Source of the DNA: Schaalia suimastitidis DSM 15538
GTDB taxonomy: Bacteria > Actinomycetota > Actinomycetes > Actinomycetales > Actinomycetaceae
Length of the DNA: 64,000 nucleotides
Assembly: GCF_000429105.1 (NCBI RefSeq)
Contig: NZ_KE386848.1
Span: forward strand, 121,064 to 185,063
Direction: 5' to 3'
This document shows, in pieces, positions 53,528 through 61,633 of the stretch. The notes beneath the pieces are model-generated. The model was not told the DNA's origin. It searched no databases and saw nothing but the letters and a program-made list of their open reading frames with translations. Position 1 is the first letter of the stretch; each line of letters starts with the position of its first letter. Made by a program: the position numbers and the translations under genes.

Positions 53528-54498
53528 AAGCGTTTGAACGCCTCAACGCCATCGCGGATGTTCGACGCGCGTGGCCAGCAGCAGGCAACAGCATCGTCTT
53601 TGAAACACTTGACGAATACCAGCGTATTCGCGCCGGCAAGATTGACGCCGACGGCACGGTGACGATTAATGCCTACGCCAGTGACGGTCAACTGCCGACA
53701 GTGGCAGGTGCGACCGGCGATATTGTTGTCCACCGCCTCGGCAGACGAGCTGTCGAAATGCGCAGTCGAAGCGTACGCAAACACCTGCGCGCCTCCAAGG
53801 TCGCCTCAGCTTTTGGCGCAGCCCAGCTCGCCTCACGCGCAGCGCGGCGCTGCGGACTGTATGTCCCGCCCGTCATCGCCGTCGGCCAAACCTATATCGA
53901 CTTCGAAATGCGTCCGGGTATTAGCCTGGCCGGTGCTGACTGCCCCGAAAGCGCGTGGGAAGCCTTCTACGCCACATGGCCAGGTTTTGCCGCCAGCACA
54001 GTCGACGCCGCCACACACGATGGCGCAGATGAAGCCCGGGTACTTGCCACGTGGCTTGACCACGTGCGCACCCACAACACCATGGAAGCCATCACCGACA
54101 TTGCTGCCAATGCTCAAAGGGTTGCTGCAGTCTTGACTCGTACAGGTGACCATCTCGTCACCGCCCACCGTGACCTGCACGAAAAGCAAATGCTGTGGGA
54201 TGGACGTCACCTTACCCTCCTCGATGGGGACACCATCGCCCGCAGCGAAGCGGCCCTTGACCTTGGCAACCTCGCTGCACACCTTGAACTTGCCGCCACC
54301 AGCGGACACATTCCCACCAGCACAGTCAACCACCGCCTGGGCAAACTTCGCGACCTTGCGCACACGATGCATGTGAGCGAAAGCCGCCTAGAGGCATATA
54401 CCCAAGCAGCACGCCTGAGAACCGCGTGCGTGCACTCATTCAGACCAACATCTATGCCGTGGATCAGCCACTGGATTGACCACTGCCTGGCCCACTGA
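53524..54498 (+). CDS. Second APH-fold phosphotransferase, HRDxxxxQ type
   Basis: 324 residues, start overlapping the previous stop (ATGA). The catalytic loop is TAHRDLHEKQMLW and the metal site LLDGDTIARSEAALDLGNLAAHL. Sequence before residue 120 diverges from the first kinase. The two differ enough that this is not a recent duplication. HRD in place of HGD recalls eukaryotic-like kinases, but no other protein-kinase motif is present. Last gene of the tight overlap chain; an 82-nt gap precedes ugd. Confidence 0.8.
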   Translation: MKAFERLNAIADVRRAWPAAGNSIVFETLDEYQRIRAGKIDADGTVTINAYASDGQLPTVAGATGDIVVHRLGRRAVEMRSRSVRKHLRASKVASAFGAAQLASRAARRCGLYVPPVIAVGQTYIDFEMRPGISLAGADCPESAWEAFYATWPGFAASTVDAATHDGADEARVLATWLDHVRTHNTMEAITDIAANAQRVAAVLTRTGDHLVTAHRDLHEKQMLWDGRHLTLLDGDTIARSEAALDLGNLAAHLELAATSGHIPTSTVNHRLGKLRDLAHTMHVSESRLEAYTQAARLRTACVHSFRPTSMPWISHWIDHCLAH

Positions 54499-54580
54499 CA
54501 ACACCCACGACCAATGGCGCGAATAGTCGCGCCTGACACCACTCGTTCCACCTCAGACATGAAAGACAAGGACTACCACT

Positions 54581-55894
54581 ATGAATATCTCAGTTATCGG
54601 ATGCGGATACCTCGGCGCCGTCCACGCAGCATGTATGGCCTCCCTCGGCCACACGGTCGTTGGTATCGACACCAATAAAGAACGCGTTGACGCACTTGCT
54701 CAAGGTATCCCACCGTTCCACGAACCCGGCTTTGAGGAACTACTGGCTGAACAAATTGCCAGCGGACGCCTGAGCTTTACCACCAATGCTGACGAGGTGG
54801 ATTTTTCCAGCATCGACGTTCACTTCCTTGCCGTGGGCACGCCACAAAAGGCTGACTCTCATGCCGCTGATCTGTCGTACCTGTGGAGTGTCGTGGATAT
54901 GCTCATCACGAAGGATATTCGTGGAGCACTCCTCGTTGGCAAATCGACCGTCCCAGTCGGCACCGCCCAACAAATCGCCGACACCGTCGAACCCTATGGT
55001 GCAACCCTTATGTGGAACCCTGAGTTCCTACGTGAAGGCTTCGCCATCAAAGACACCTTACATCCTGACCGCATTGTCTACGGTCTGCCCGCCGACGAAA
55101 ACCGTGCGGCACGTGCGAAAAGTACCCTCGATGCTGTGTACGCAGCCCTGCTAGAAGAAGAAATCCCACTGCTCACAGCTGACTACGCCACTGCCGAACT
55201 GGTCAAGGTTGCTGCGAACGCCTTCCTGGCAACCAAGATCTCATTCATTAACGCCATGGCCGAAATCTGTGAAAGTACCGGTGGTGATGTGACAATCCTG
55301 GCTGATGCCATCGGTCACGATCCGCGTATTGGTCGCCGTTTCCTTGGCGCCGGCATTGGTTTTGGTGGCGGCTGCCTACCTAAAGACATACGCGCCTTTG
55401 TTGCGCGCGCCGAAGAGCTTGGCAATGGCGAATCGGTGTCCTTCCTCCGACAGGTTGACGCCATCAACGGGCGACGCCGCAGCCGCGTTATCGATTTGTC
55501 CCACGAAATGTTGGGCAAGGACCTCTCTGGCGCGCGCGTGGCCGTGCTTGGCGCCGCATTCAAGCCCAATAGTGACGACATACGTGACTCGCCGGCCCTT
55601 GACGTGGCAACGCGGCTTCACGAGGCAGGGGCAGATGTAGTGGTCACCGATCCCAAGGCCCTGCCTGCTGTTGCGGCCCGCTACCCGCAGCTGCGCCTCG
55701 AAAAGGAAACAACCACAGCGCTCAAAGATGCCGACCTGGTGATCCTGGCAACGGAATGGGACGAATACGCCACCCTCAACGCCACCCAGGTGGCAGGCCT
55801 GACACGTCAAAGCAACGTGATCGACGCACGCAACGTCCTCAACCATGAGCAGTGGCGTTCCCAAGGGTGGAACTTGCGCGGCTTAGGGCGATAA
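54581..55894 (+). CDS. ugd: UDP-glucose 6-dehydrogenase
   Basis: 437 residues. It oxidises UDP-glucose to UDP-glucuronate, a precursor for acidic polysaccharides. NAD-binding VIGCGYLGAVHAACMASLGH, the motif NPEFLREGFAIKDTLHPDRIVYG, and the catalytic Cys in GFGGGCLPKDIRAF are present, as is the C-terminal UDP-binding domain (GAAFKPNSDDIRDSPALDVA). Its place after the glycosyltransferase/exporter genes suggests that the glycan contains glucuronic acid or a derivative. Confidence 0.95.
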   Translation: MNISVIGCGYLGAVHAACMASLGHTVVGIDTNKERVDALAQGIPPFHEPGFEELLAEQIASGRLSFTTNADEVDFSSIDVHFLAVGTPQKADSHAADLSYLWSVVDMLITKDIRGALLVGKSTVPVGTAQQIADTVEPYGATLMWNPEFLREGFAIKDTLHPDRIVYGLPADENRAARAKSTLDAVYAALLEEEIPLLTADYATAELVKVAANAFLATKISFINAMAEICESTGGDVTILADAIGHDPRIGRRFLGAGIGFGGGCLPKDIRAFVARAEELGNGESVSFLRQVDAINGRRRSRVIDLSHEMLGKDLSGARVAVLGAAFKPNSDDIRDSPALDVATRLHEAGADVVVTDPKALPAVAARYPQLRLEKETTTALKDADLVILATEWDEYATLNATQVAGLTRQSNVIDARNVLNHEQWRSQGWNLRGLGR

Positions 55895-55930
55895 AAGATG
55901 AACATAGGTGCACGTATCCTCAAGGCAGGG

Positions 55931-55942
55931 CACAATAGCCAC
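55931..55942 (+). promoter_or_regulatory. -10 element of the sensor kinase gene, probable leaderless transcript
   Basis: CACAAT (55931-55936), 6 nt, then GTG at 55943; the same ACAAT-N6-GTG arrangement as at recO. Confidence 0.45.
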
Positions 55943-57424
55943 GTGAGACTTTGGGGAGCGGATGCCAAAATCCGTACGCGCATCCTATGGAGCATCATCG
56001 GTGTGGCCGTCAGTGCCGTACTGGTATGCGGGGTCAGCGTCTTTGTCCTCCAAACAAATAGTGTCTACTCGCAGATGACGTCAGAACTGCAAAGTATCGA
56101 AGGCGAACTCAAAGTACTTGCTGAAACTGGAGTAGATCCGCAAACAGGACAACCTTTCGCTGACCCCGCTGCGGTGATCCGCACACATTTAGAACGTTCA
56201 GTACTTCAACAAAGTGAATCAGAAATGGGTTACGTCGGCGCGAATCTCACCTGGCTCGCGCCCTTGGATGTGACATTTCGGCCCGAACAGGATGCCGAAC
56301 TACTCAGCGACGTCGCACAATGGGTCCAAGCCACCGAAAGCACCATACGTACCGTGTCGACGACCTCAGGTACCTACAGGGTCCTGGTGGCTCCTGTCCA
56401 TTCGGGTTCTTCCTCTGGCGCCCTCGTGCACGTCTACGATGTTAATAGTGCACTGGCGGGTCTGCGATCCATGCTGTGGACCTATGCCATTGTGGGGATC
56501 TTCACCATTGCGTTAGTGGCCGCCTTGGCCCATTTACTTGTTGGCAGACTTTTGCGACCCATCGGTGAATTGCGTGATGCCACCGAATCCATTGACGAAA
56601 CAGATCTGACCAAACGCGTGCCTGTACGAAGCCGAGACGACTTGGGGCGTTTGGCCGCATCCTTCAACCGAATGCTTGACCGTGTGCAGGAAGCCTCAGA
56701 TGCACAGCGGGCCTTACTTGACGATGTCGGACATGAGTTACGTACCCCGGTGACGATCCTGCGTGGCCACCTTGAATTAATCGACCCCACCGATGAGGAC
56801 GATGTCCGTCAAACCCGCGACTTGCTCCTTGATGAGACCCAACGCATGGGGATGCTCGTAGAAGACATTCTGATGCTCGCCAAAGCCCAGCAAGCAGATT
56901 TTGTTACCGCTACTGACGTTGACCTTGAGGTCCTTGGCGAGCAAGTCTTTGAAAAGGCGCGCGCCCTTGGTGACCGCGCATGGGTTGCTGACCTTCACGC
57001 TGTTGGCCAATCGAGGCTTGATGCGAGCCGTGTCACCCAAGCCTGGTTGCAGTTGGTGGACAATGCTGTCAAATATTCACGACCTGCCTCCACGATTACC
57101 GTGGGGTCACGTATCGTTGACAACGTCATTGAGTTGTCAGTGCGCGACGAAGGTATTGGCATTTCACCTGAGGATCTTGATCGTATTACTCAACGTTTTG
57201 CCCGCAGTCGCCAAGCGGCGCGCATGGCAGGCGGGAGCGGCTTGGGCTTAAGTATTGTCGAGACTATCGTCGTTGCCCACGGGGGTGTCCTTGCGGTCAC
57301 CTCACAGCCTGGGATCGGATCAACCTTCACCCTGCGCCTACCTGTCGTTCATGCACCTGACCCTGATACACCCGATACGTCGACGGCATCGTCGAAGCCC
57401 ACACCCTCCAAGGAGCGTCAATGA
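55943..57424 (+). CDS. Sensor histidine kinase (HAMP, HisKA, HATPase_c)
   Basis: 493 residues from GTG 55943; an ATG at 55898 in frame would add 15 residues. Layout: one N-terminal membrane helix (IRTRILWSIIGVAVSAVLVCG), an extracytoplasmic sensor of about 130 residues, a second helix (TYAIVGIFTIALVAALAHLLVG), a HAMP linker, H-box DVGHELRTPV with phospho-acceptor His264, an N-box LVDNAVKYS, G1 DEGIGIS and G2 GGSGLGLSIV. The C-terminal tail is Pro/Thr/Ser-rich. The response regulator overlaps its stop by 4 nt. The stimulus is unknown; an envelope signal is suggested by the glycan genes upstream. Confidence 0.92.
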   Translation: MRLWGADAKIRTRILWSIIGVAVSAVLVCGVSVFVLQTNSVYSQMTSELQSIEGELKVLAETGVDPQTGQPFADPAAVIRTHLERSVLQQSESEMGYVGANLTWLAPLDVTFRPEQDAELLSDVAQWVQATESTIRTVSTTSGTYRVLVAPVHSGSSSGALVHVYDVNSALAGLRSMLWTYAIVGIFTIALVAALAHLLVGRLLRPIGELRDATESIDETDLTKRVPVRSRDDLGRLAASFNRMLDRVQEASDAQRALLDDVGHELRTPVTILRGHLELIDPTDEDDVRQTRDLLLDETQRMGMLVEDILMLAKAQQADFVTATDVDLEVLGEQVFEKARALGDRAWVADLHAVGQSRLDASRVTQAWLQLVDNAVKYSRPASTITVGSRIVDNVIELSVRDEGIGISPEDLDRITQRFARSRQAARMAGGSGLGLSIVETIVVAHGGVLAVTSQPGIGSTFTLRLPVVHAPDPDTPDTSTASSKPTPSKERQ

Positions 57425-58080
57425 GACAGATCCTCATCGTTGAAGACGAAGAACGCATCGCCTCATTCATTGCCAAAGGACTGAAAGCTGCAGGCTACTC
57501 GACGATCGCCACGCCGTCGGGCCGTCAAGCCGTCACCTTACTGCTGACTGCAGAATTTGACCTCGTCATCCTTGACGTGGGTTTGGAGGATATTGACGGG
57601 TTTGAGGTCCTTGAACAGATGCGCGGGCAAGGTGTGTCAACGCCGGTCATTATGTTGACTGCACGTTCATCTGTGGCTGATCGGGTTGCGGGCCTGGAAG
57701 GTGGAGCCGACGACTATATGGCGAAACCTTTCTCCTTTGATGAGCTTTTGGCGCGTGTGAAGCTGCGTTTGCGAGCCGAAAAAACGCAAATGCCCGAGGC
57801 GGAGCTTGCTCACGCGGGGATGGTGTTGAACCTGCGGACACGCCAGATACACGTGGATGGGCGCGTGATCGACCTGTCGGCCCGTGAATTTGCGCTCGCT
57901 GAAGCGTTGATGCGTCACCCTGGGCAAATACTGTCGCGTGAACAACTCTTGTCGTCCGTTTGGGGTTTTGATTTCGACACGGGTTCCAATGTGGTGGATG
58001 TGTATATCTCGTATTTGCGTTCCAAATTAGGTAAGGATCACGTGGAAACGGTCCGCGGTATGGGGTATCGCCTCCGATAG
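57421..58080 (+). CDS. OmpR family response regulator
   Basis: 219 residues. The receiver domain has the acidic pair in IVEDEERI, phospho-acceptor Asp52 in VILDVGL and Lys in YMAKPF. The winged-helix DNA-binding domain follows from about 125 (IDLSAREFALAEALMRHPGQILSREQLLSSVWG ... VDVYISYLRSKLG). The start overlaps the kinase gene (ATGA). A perfect bidirectional terminator lies 180 nt downstream. Targets are unknown. Confidence 0.95.
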   Translation: MRQILIVEDEERIASFIAKGLKAAGYSTIATPSGRQAVTLLLTAEFDLVILDVGLEDIDGFEVLEQMRGQGVSTPVIMLTARSSVADRVAGLEGGADDYMAKPFSFDELLARVKLRLRAEKTQMPEAELAHAGMVLNLRTRQIHVDGRVIDLSAREFALAEALMRHPGQILSREQLLSSVWGFDFDTGSNVVDVYISYLRSKLGKDHVETVRGMGYRLR

Positions 58081-58261
58081 GCGTTTTGTGTGCAGTTTTC
58101 TGGCGCGCGCGCATGCTCGGGTGCATCCGACATGCATCACCGTGTCATTGCAGTGTGTCATTGCCTGTTTCTGCTGCACTTGGCCGTTATGTACAAAGTG
58201 GCGGTGTGCCACAGCCTACACCTGCTGCAGTGTGCCACTCACTGCGTCTGCTGCCAACGAC

Positions 58262-58293
58262 GAAGGGCCCAGCGCAGATGCGCTGGGCCCTTC
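58262..58293. terminator. Bidirectional terminator, 15-bp arms
   Basis: GAAGGGCCCAGCGCA (58262-58276) and TGCGCTGGGCCCTTC (58279-58293) are exact complements with a 2-nt centre, between the response regulator and the convergent small gene. Confidence 0.85.
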
Positions 58294-58304
58294 AATGACG
58301 ACAG

Positions 58305-58682
58305 TTAGTCGTCGGAGTCATCATCTGAATCGTCGTCATCCACCGTCACTGGAGCGGCTGGCGCCACAGGCTGCGGGGTGGACGGTACGGTGACCGTTGT
58401 TGTAGTTTGCTCGGCGGTCACTTCGGGTAAGGGGGTCGTCGTTTCAGTGCTGGTTACGCTGGATGAATCCAACGGAGACTGACCTTCGGTGGTGGCGTCG
58501 GTGCTTTGTTCGGTTGTGCTCTGATCCGTTCCAGTGGTGTCTGAACTATTCATGACGATTGCTTCAGAGCGAATCTCGGTGGAGTTATTGCTTGCCAGGG
58601 TAACAAGTGCCCACGTCGCAGCTGCGGCCGTCACAATCAGGCCAAGCAGTGATGCGCCAATACGTAGATAGCCGCTTCTCAT
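58305..58682 (-). CDS. Small anchored protein with Ser/Thr-rich linker and poly-acidic tail
   Basis: 125 residues. One N-terminal hydrophobic helix (YLRIGASLLGLIVTAAAATWALVTLA) that could be an uncleaved anchor, then about 85 residues almost wholly Thr, Ser, Glu, Pro and Val, then DDDDSDDDSDD at the C-terminus. No domain recognised. The composition suggests an extracytoplasmic, possibly O-glycosylated stalk; the acidic end may bind cations. Start ATG 58682; it converges on the two-component operon. Confidence 0.7.
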   Translation of the reverse strand: MRSGYLRIGASLLGLIVTAAAATWALVTLASNNSTEIRSEAIVMNSSDTTGTDQSTTEQSTDATTEGQSPLDSSSVTSTETTTPLPEVTAEQTTTTVTVPSTPQPVAPAAPVTVDDDDSDDDSDD

Positions 58683-58997
58683 GGTCTTTCCTTCCCAGTT
58701 CTCGTGTCCTTGTTACCACTAGTCAACACGACCTAGATGAAAAAACAGGTCGATGAAGATGAGAAAACTCTTAGGTACAGTCTGCCTGCAAATAGGCAAG
58801 AACAAAAGTCTGTTTCATGTCTGTGCCGCGAACGACAGCGTGGCCGTTAACGTGCCACAGCGTCGACATTTTACCGCTAGGCGCCGGGGATCCTCGGGCA
58901 TGAAAGCGTCGTTGAAGCCATTGAGTGACCTGTCGTGGGTTCGACACTAGTTCCGTCGTGGAATCACCGAAGTGGCCCGAGCCGAACTTGGCGCTTG
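58683..58997. other. Intergenic region with no gene seen
   Basis: 315 bases between two minus-strand genes. Contains minor inverted repeats only (for example GCCTGCAAATAGGC at about 58785-58798). No coding pattern; the promoter of the small anchored protein should lie in the first 100 bases. Confidence 0.5.
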
Positions 58998-60182
58998 CTA
59001 GGCGTAATCAAAGGGGGTGGGGGCCGCCTGCACGCGGGCGGTTTCAAACCACCCGCAACTATGTGCAGGCAGCGTAAAGGACACGGCAGAACGGTGACGG
59101 GGCGCCGCGGACGTCAGGAGCGGCAGGTGCTGGCTGGGAACCTCAATATCGGTGGAGGTTGTATTGAGTACCACCATGATCCCTGACACGATCATCACGA
59201 GGACCCCATCAGGGGCCCACTCAAGACCATCGACGATAGCCAACGACCCTGTGCCCATATCCCGTTCGCGGCGCAACCGCGTTGCTTCACGAAGCATAGC
59301 CACACGTGTTGTTCCACCGCCAAGTGCGCTGGCTTGGGCTTCAAGGGGGCTACATTGGGCGACCGGTATGCCACTGGCAAGGTAGACGCTTCCAGGCAAG
59401 GCAAGGGAGGCAAGCAAGCGAGCATTGTCGTCGTAGCCGGTTTGAGGCGATGCGGCAGCGTCGTTTTCCGAGGCCGACCACGACCATGCGGTCACCTGTC
59501 CTATGGGGTCACGCAATTCGTAGGCTTGTCGCAAGGTGCGCGCAATAGAAGGCCCATCCCAAGCGGTGTGATTAAGGAACGTGTCCCGCAGATGGTGGAA
59601 CCAGTTGTCTTCGAGTTGGTGACGCAATACATCGACGCTGGTTGTCGCTGACGATGCAGTCAAAATGGGGGAGTCGTCCTCGCCGCTGACCTCAGCCAGA
59701 AGGACCTGGACGAGGTCAGTAAAACGCTGGGCGTAACGGGCCTGTCCGTCTGGCGTGGCAATAGATGCTGGATCGGGTATTTCAGCGAGGTCAACGCCAT
59801 CGGCGCCAGCAGCCCGGCAGGCGCGGATACGGCCAAGCAGTGTGGTCACGCCCTCCATGACATCAAGGGTTGAGGCATCGACTGGGATAGCAGCCCCAGG
59901 AAGCGTAACAAGTACCTTCAGTGAATGCTCGTGCGTGGAGGCAACGAAAAGGGCGAGACGCCTGTCCCGTACCACATCAGCTGTCGATAGCTCCACGTGC
60001 ACAGCGTCCACACCCAGAGACGAGGCGCACTGGCCAAGGTGGAGTAAATTCGCCAAAGCCTCACCGTCCAGGGCGGGGCCTATGGGTAATACGACGGCAT
60101 TGTGCCACCACACACTTGGGCCGCGGTGCTTACGGTGGAGTAAAACCGTGCGCACCCGAGTCGAGGACGCATCAACTGTCAC
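58998..60182 (-). CDS. Degenerate GH13 (alpha-amylase family)-like protein, probably not catalytic
   Basis: 394 residues; active GH13 glucosidases of this type are usually 500-600. VWWHNAVVLPIGPALDGE resembles the WWxxAVxYQIYPRSF start of alpha-glucosidases, RACRAAGADGVDLAEIPD sits where GVDGFRxD should be, and FLNHTAWDGPSIARTLRQ resembles the NHDxxR region. DDNARLLASLALPGSVYLASG matches the LLLTLPGTPxxYxG block. The nucleophile Asp is displaced (Ala-Glu there) and the acid/base Glu block is not recognisable. It is divergent from dgt by 60 nt. GTG start. Family assignment is by eye. Confidence 0.62.
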   Translation of the reverse strand: MTVDASSTRVRTVLLHRKHRGPSVWWHNAVVLPIGPALDGEALANLLHLGQCASSLGVDAVHVELSTADVVRDRRLALFVASTHEHSLKVLVTLPGAAIPVDASTLDVMEGVTTLLGRIRACRAAGADGVDLAEIPDPASIATPDGQARYAQRFTDLVQVLLAEVSGEDDSPILTASSATTSVDVLRHQLEDNWFHHLRDTFLNHTAWDGPSIARTLRQAYELRDPIGQVTAWSWSASENDAAASPQTGYDDNARLLASLALPGSVYLASGIPVAQCSPLEAQASALGGGTTRVAMLREATRLRRERDMGTGSLAIVDGLEWAPDGVLVMIVSGIMVVLNTTSTDIEVPSQHLPLLTSAAPRHRSAVSFTLPAHSCGWFETARVQAAPTPFDYA

Positions 60183-60230
60183 ATGTCCATCATGTCATGC
60201 CAATGGCATTGTGTGTCGAGTCATTCACGT

Positions 60231-60242
60231 TAGGCTGGTCAT
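60231..60242 (+). promoter_or_regulatory. -10 element of dgt, probable leaderless transcript
   Basis: TAGGCT (60231-60236), 6 nt, then GTG at 60243. Confidence 0.6.
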
Positions 60243-61505
60243 GTGAGTGAAAGTCCCTACACTGCCATTGACCGAGCTCGGCGCGTTTTAGAATCCCCAA
60301 AATCACCTGTGCGCACCGACTTTGAACGTGATCGTGCACGTATTCTTCATTCCTCAGCGCTGCGACGCCTTGGTGAAAAAACGCAGGTCCTGGGCCCTTC
60401 TTCCGATGATTTTGTGCGCACGCGCCTCACGCACTCCCTTGAGGTAGCCCAGGTGGGTCGCGAATTGGGGAAGCTCCTTGGTGCTGACCCGGATGTGGTG
60501 GACGCAGCGTGTCTATCCCACGACCTGGGCCATCCACCATTTGGGCACAATGGGGAGGCGGCACTGGATGCGCTGGCCAAAGACGCTGGCGGATTTGAAG
60601 GAAACGCACAGACATTTCGGGTGCTCACGCGGTTGGAACCGAAGGTCCTTGACCACGACGGTGATCCAGCTGGCCTGAACCTCACCCGTGCAACCCTTGA
60701 TGCGGTGTGTAAATACCCGTGGGCAAAAGGGAAAGGTCCAGATAAGGGCAAGAGCGAACGCAAATATTCGGTCTACGACGACGATAGCGACGTATTTGCC
60801 TGGGTACGCCAGGACAGCCCGGAAGGCAAGCGGTGCCTGGAAGCTCAAATTATGGACCTTTCCGACGATATCGCCTACTCGGTACACGACGTTGAGGACG
60901 CTATTGCCACCGGCAAATTTGATCCTGCCGCGCTTGACGACCCTGCTCAAATTGATGCCATGATCGACACGACAATGAACTGGTACAAGCCGTCGTGCAC
61001 CCCGGATGACCTTGGCGCTGCCGTGGAACGCTTGCGGGCAAGTCGGGTGTGGTTGGCCCGCTTTGACCACAGCTGGGCGGACCTGGCTGCCTTGAAAGAC
61101 CTCACTTCTGAACTGATTGGTCGGTTCTGCGCATCAACCGTTGAAGCCACCAGGTCCCGCTTCGGTGAAGGGGCGCTCGGACGTTATCAGGCTGACCTGG
61201 TGGTGCCCACGAGTACACGCATTGAAATCCTTGCACTCAAAGGTATGGCAGCCCACTATGTGATGGGTCCTCGCGAAACCGAACCCGTGTACTACCAACA
61301 GGGCACGCTCCTTGCTGACTTGGTTGATGTCCTCTGGAATGGGGGAGCAGACCTGTTGGAACCACCATTTGCTCACAGATGGCGCGCCACGACCGTAGAC
61401 ACCGTGCGGCTACGTGTCGTGATAGACCAGGTGGCATCCCTCACTGACGCCTCGGCATCGACATGGCACGCGCGGCTGTGCGGTCTCCTGTCCACGCAGC
61501 TTTAG
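60243..61505 (+). CDS. dgt: Deoxyguanosinetriphosphate triphosphohydrolase-like protein
   Basis: 420 residues. HD-domain dNTPase that removes triphosphate from dNTPs. The HD motif is intact: RTRLTHSLEVAQVGRELGKLL, then CLSHDLGHPPFGHNGEAALD, and ILHSSALRRLGEKTQVLGP at the N-terminus. Actinobacterial Dgt is usually next to dnaG, as here. GTG 60243 lies 6 nt after TAGGCT and has no ribosome-binding site, so the transcript is probably leaderless. Confidence 0.95.
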   Translation: MSESPYTAIDRARRVLESPKSPVRTDFERDRARILHSSALRRLGEKTQVLGPSSDDFVRTRLTHSLEVAQVGRELGKLLGADPDVVDAACLSHDLGHPPFGHNGEAALDALAKDAGGFEGNAQTFRVLTRLEPKVLDHDGDPAGLNLTRATLDAVCKYPWAKGKGPDKGKSERKYSVYDDDSDVFAWVRQDSPEGKRCLEAQIMDLSDDIAYSVHDVEDAIATGKFDPAALDDPAQIDAMIDTTMNWYKPSCTPDDLGAAVERLRASRVWLARFDHSWADLAALKDLTSELIGRFCASTVEATRSRFGEGALGRYQADLVVPTSTRIEILALKGMAAHYVMGPRETEPVYYQQGTLLADLVDVLWNGGADLLEPPFAHRWRATTVDTVRLRVVIDQVASLTDASASTWHARLCGLLSTQL

Positions 61506-61621
61506 ATTCGCTCCGTACATACCGACGTGAGCTATTTCGTCGTCACCTGCCCGCCTGTGTGCAAATGCTGTCACATCACGATGAACCAGGTCCTATCGCC
61601 TGACAGTGCCACGATATTCGC

Positions 61622-61633
61622 TACACTCACACC
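61622..61633 (+). promoter_or_regulatory. -10 element of dnaG, probable leaderless transcript
   Basis: TACACT (61622-61627), 6 nt, then ATG at 61634. Confidence 0.62.

Noticed and set aside
58683-58997. Structured non-coding RNA (6S, tmRNA or RNase P)
   Set aside because: The GGGTTCGACAC string recalls a T-loop, but the rest lacks the defining paired regions of any of these RNAs.
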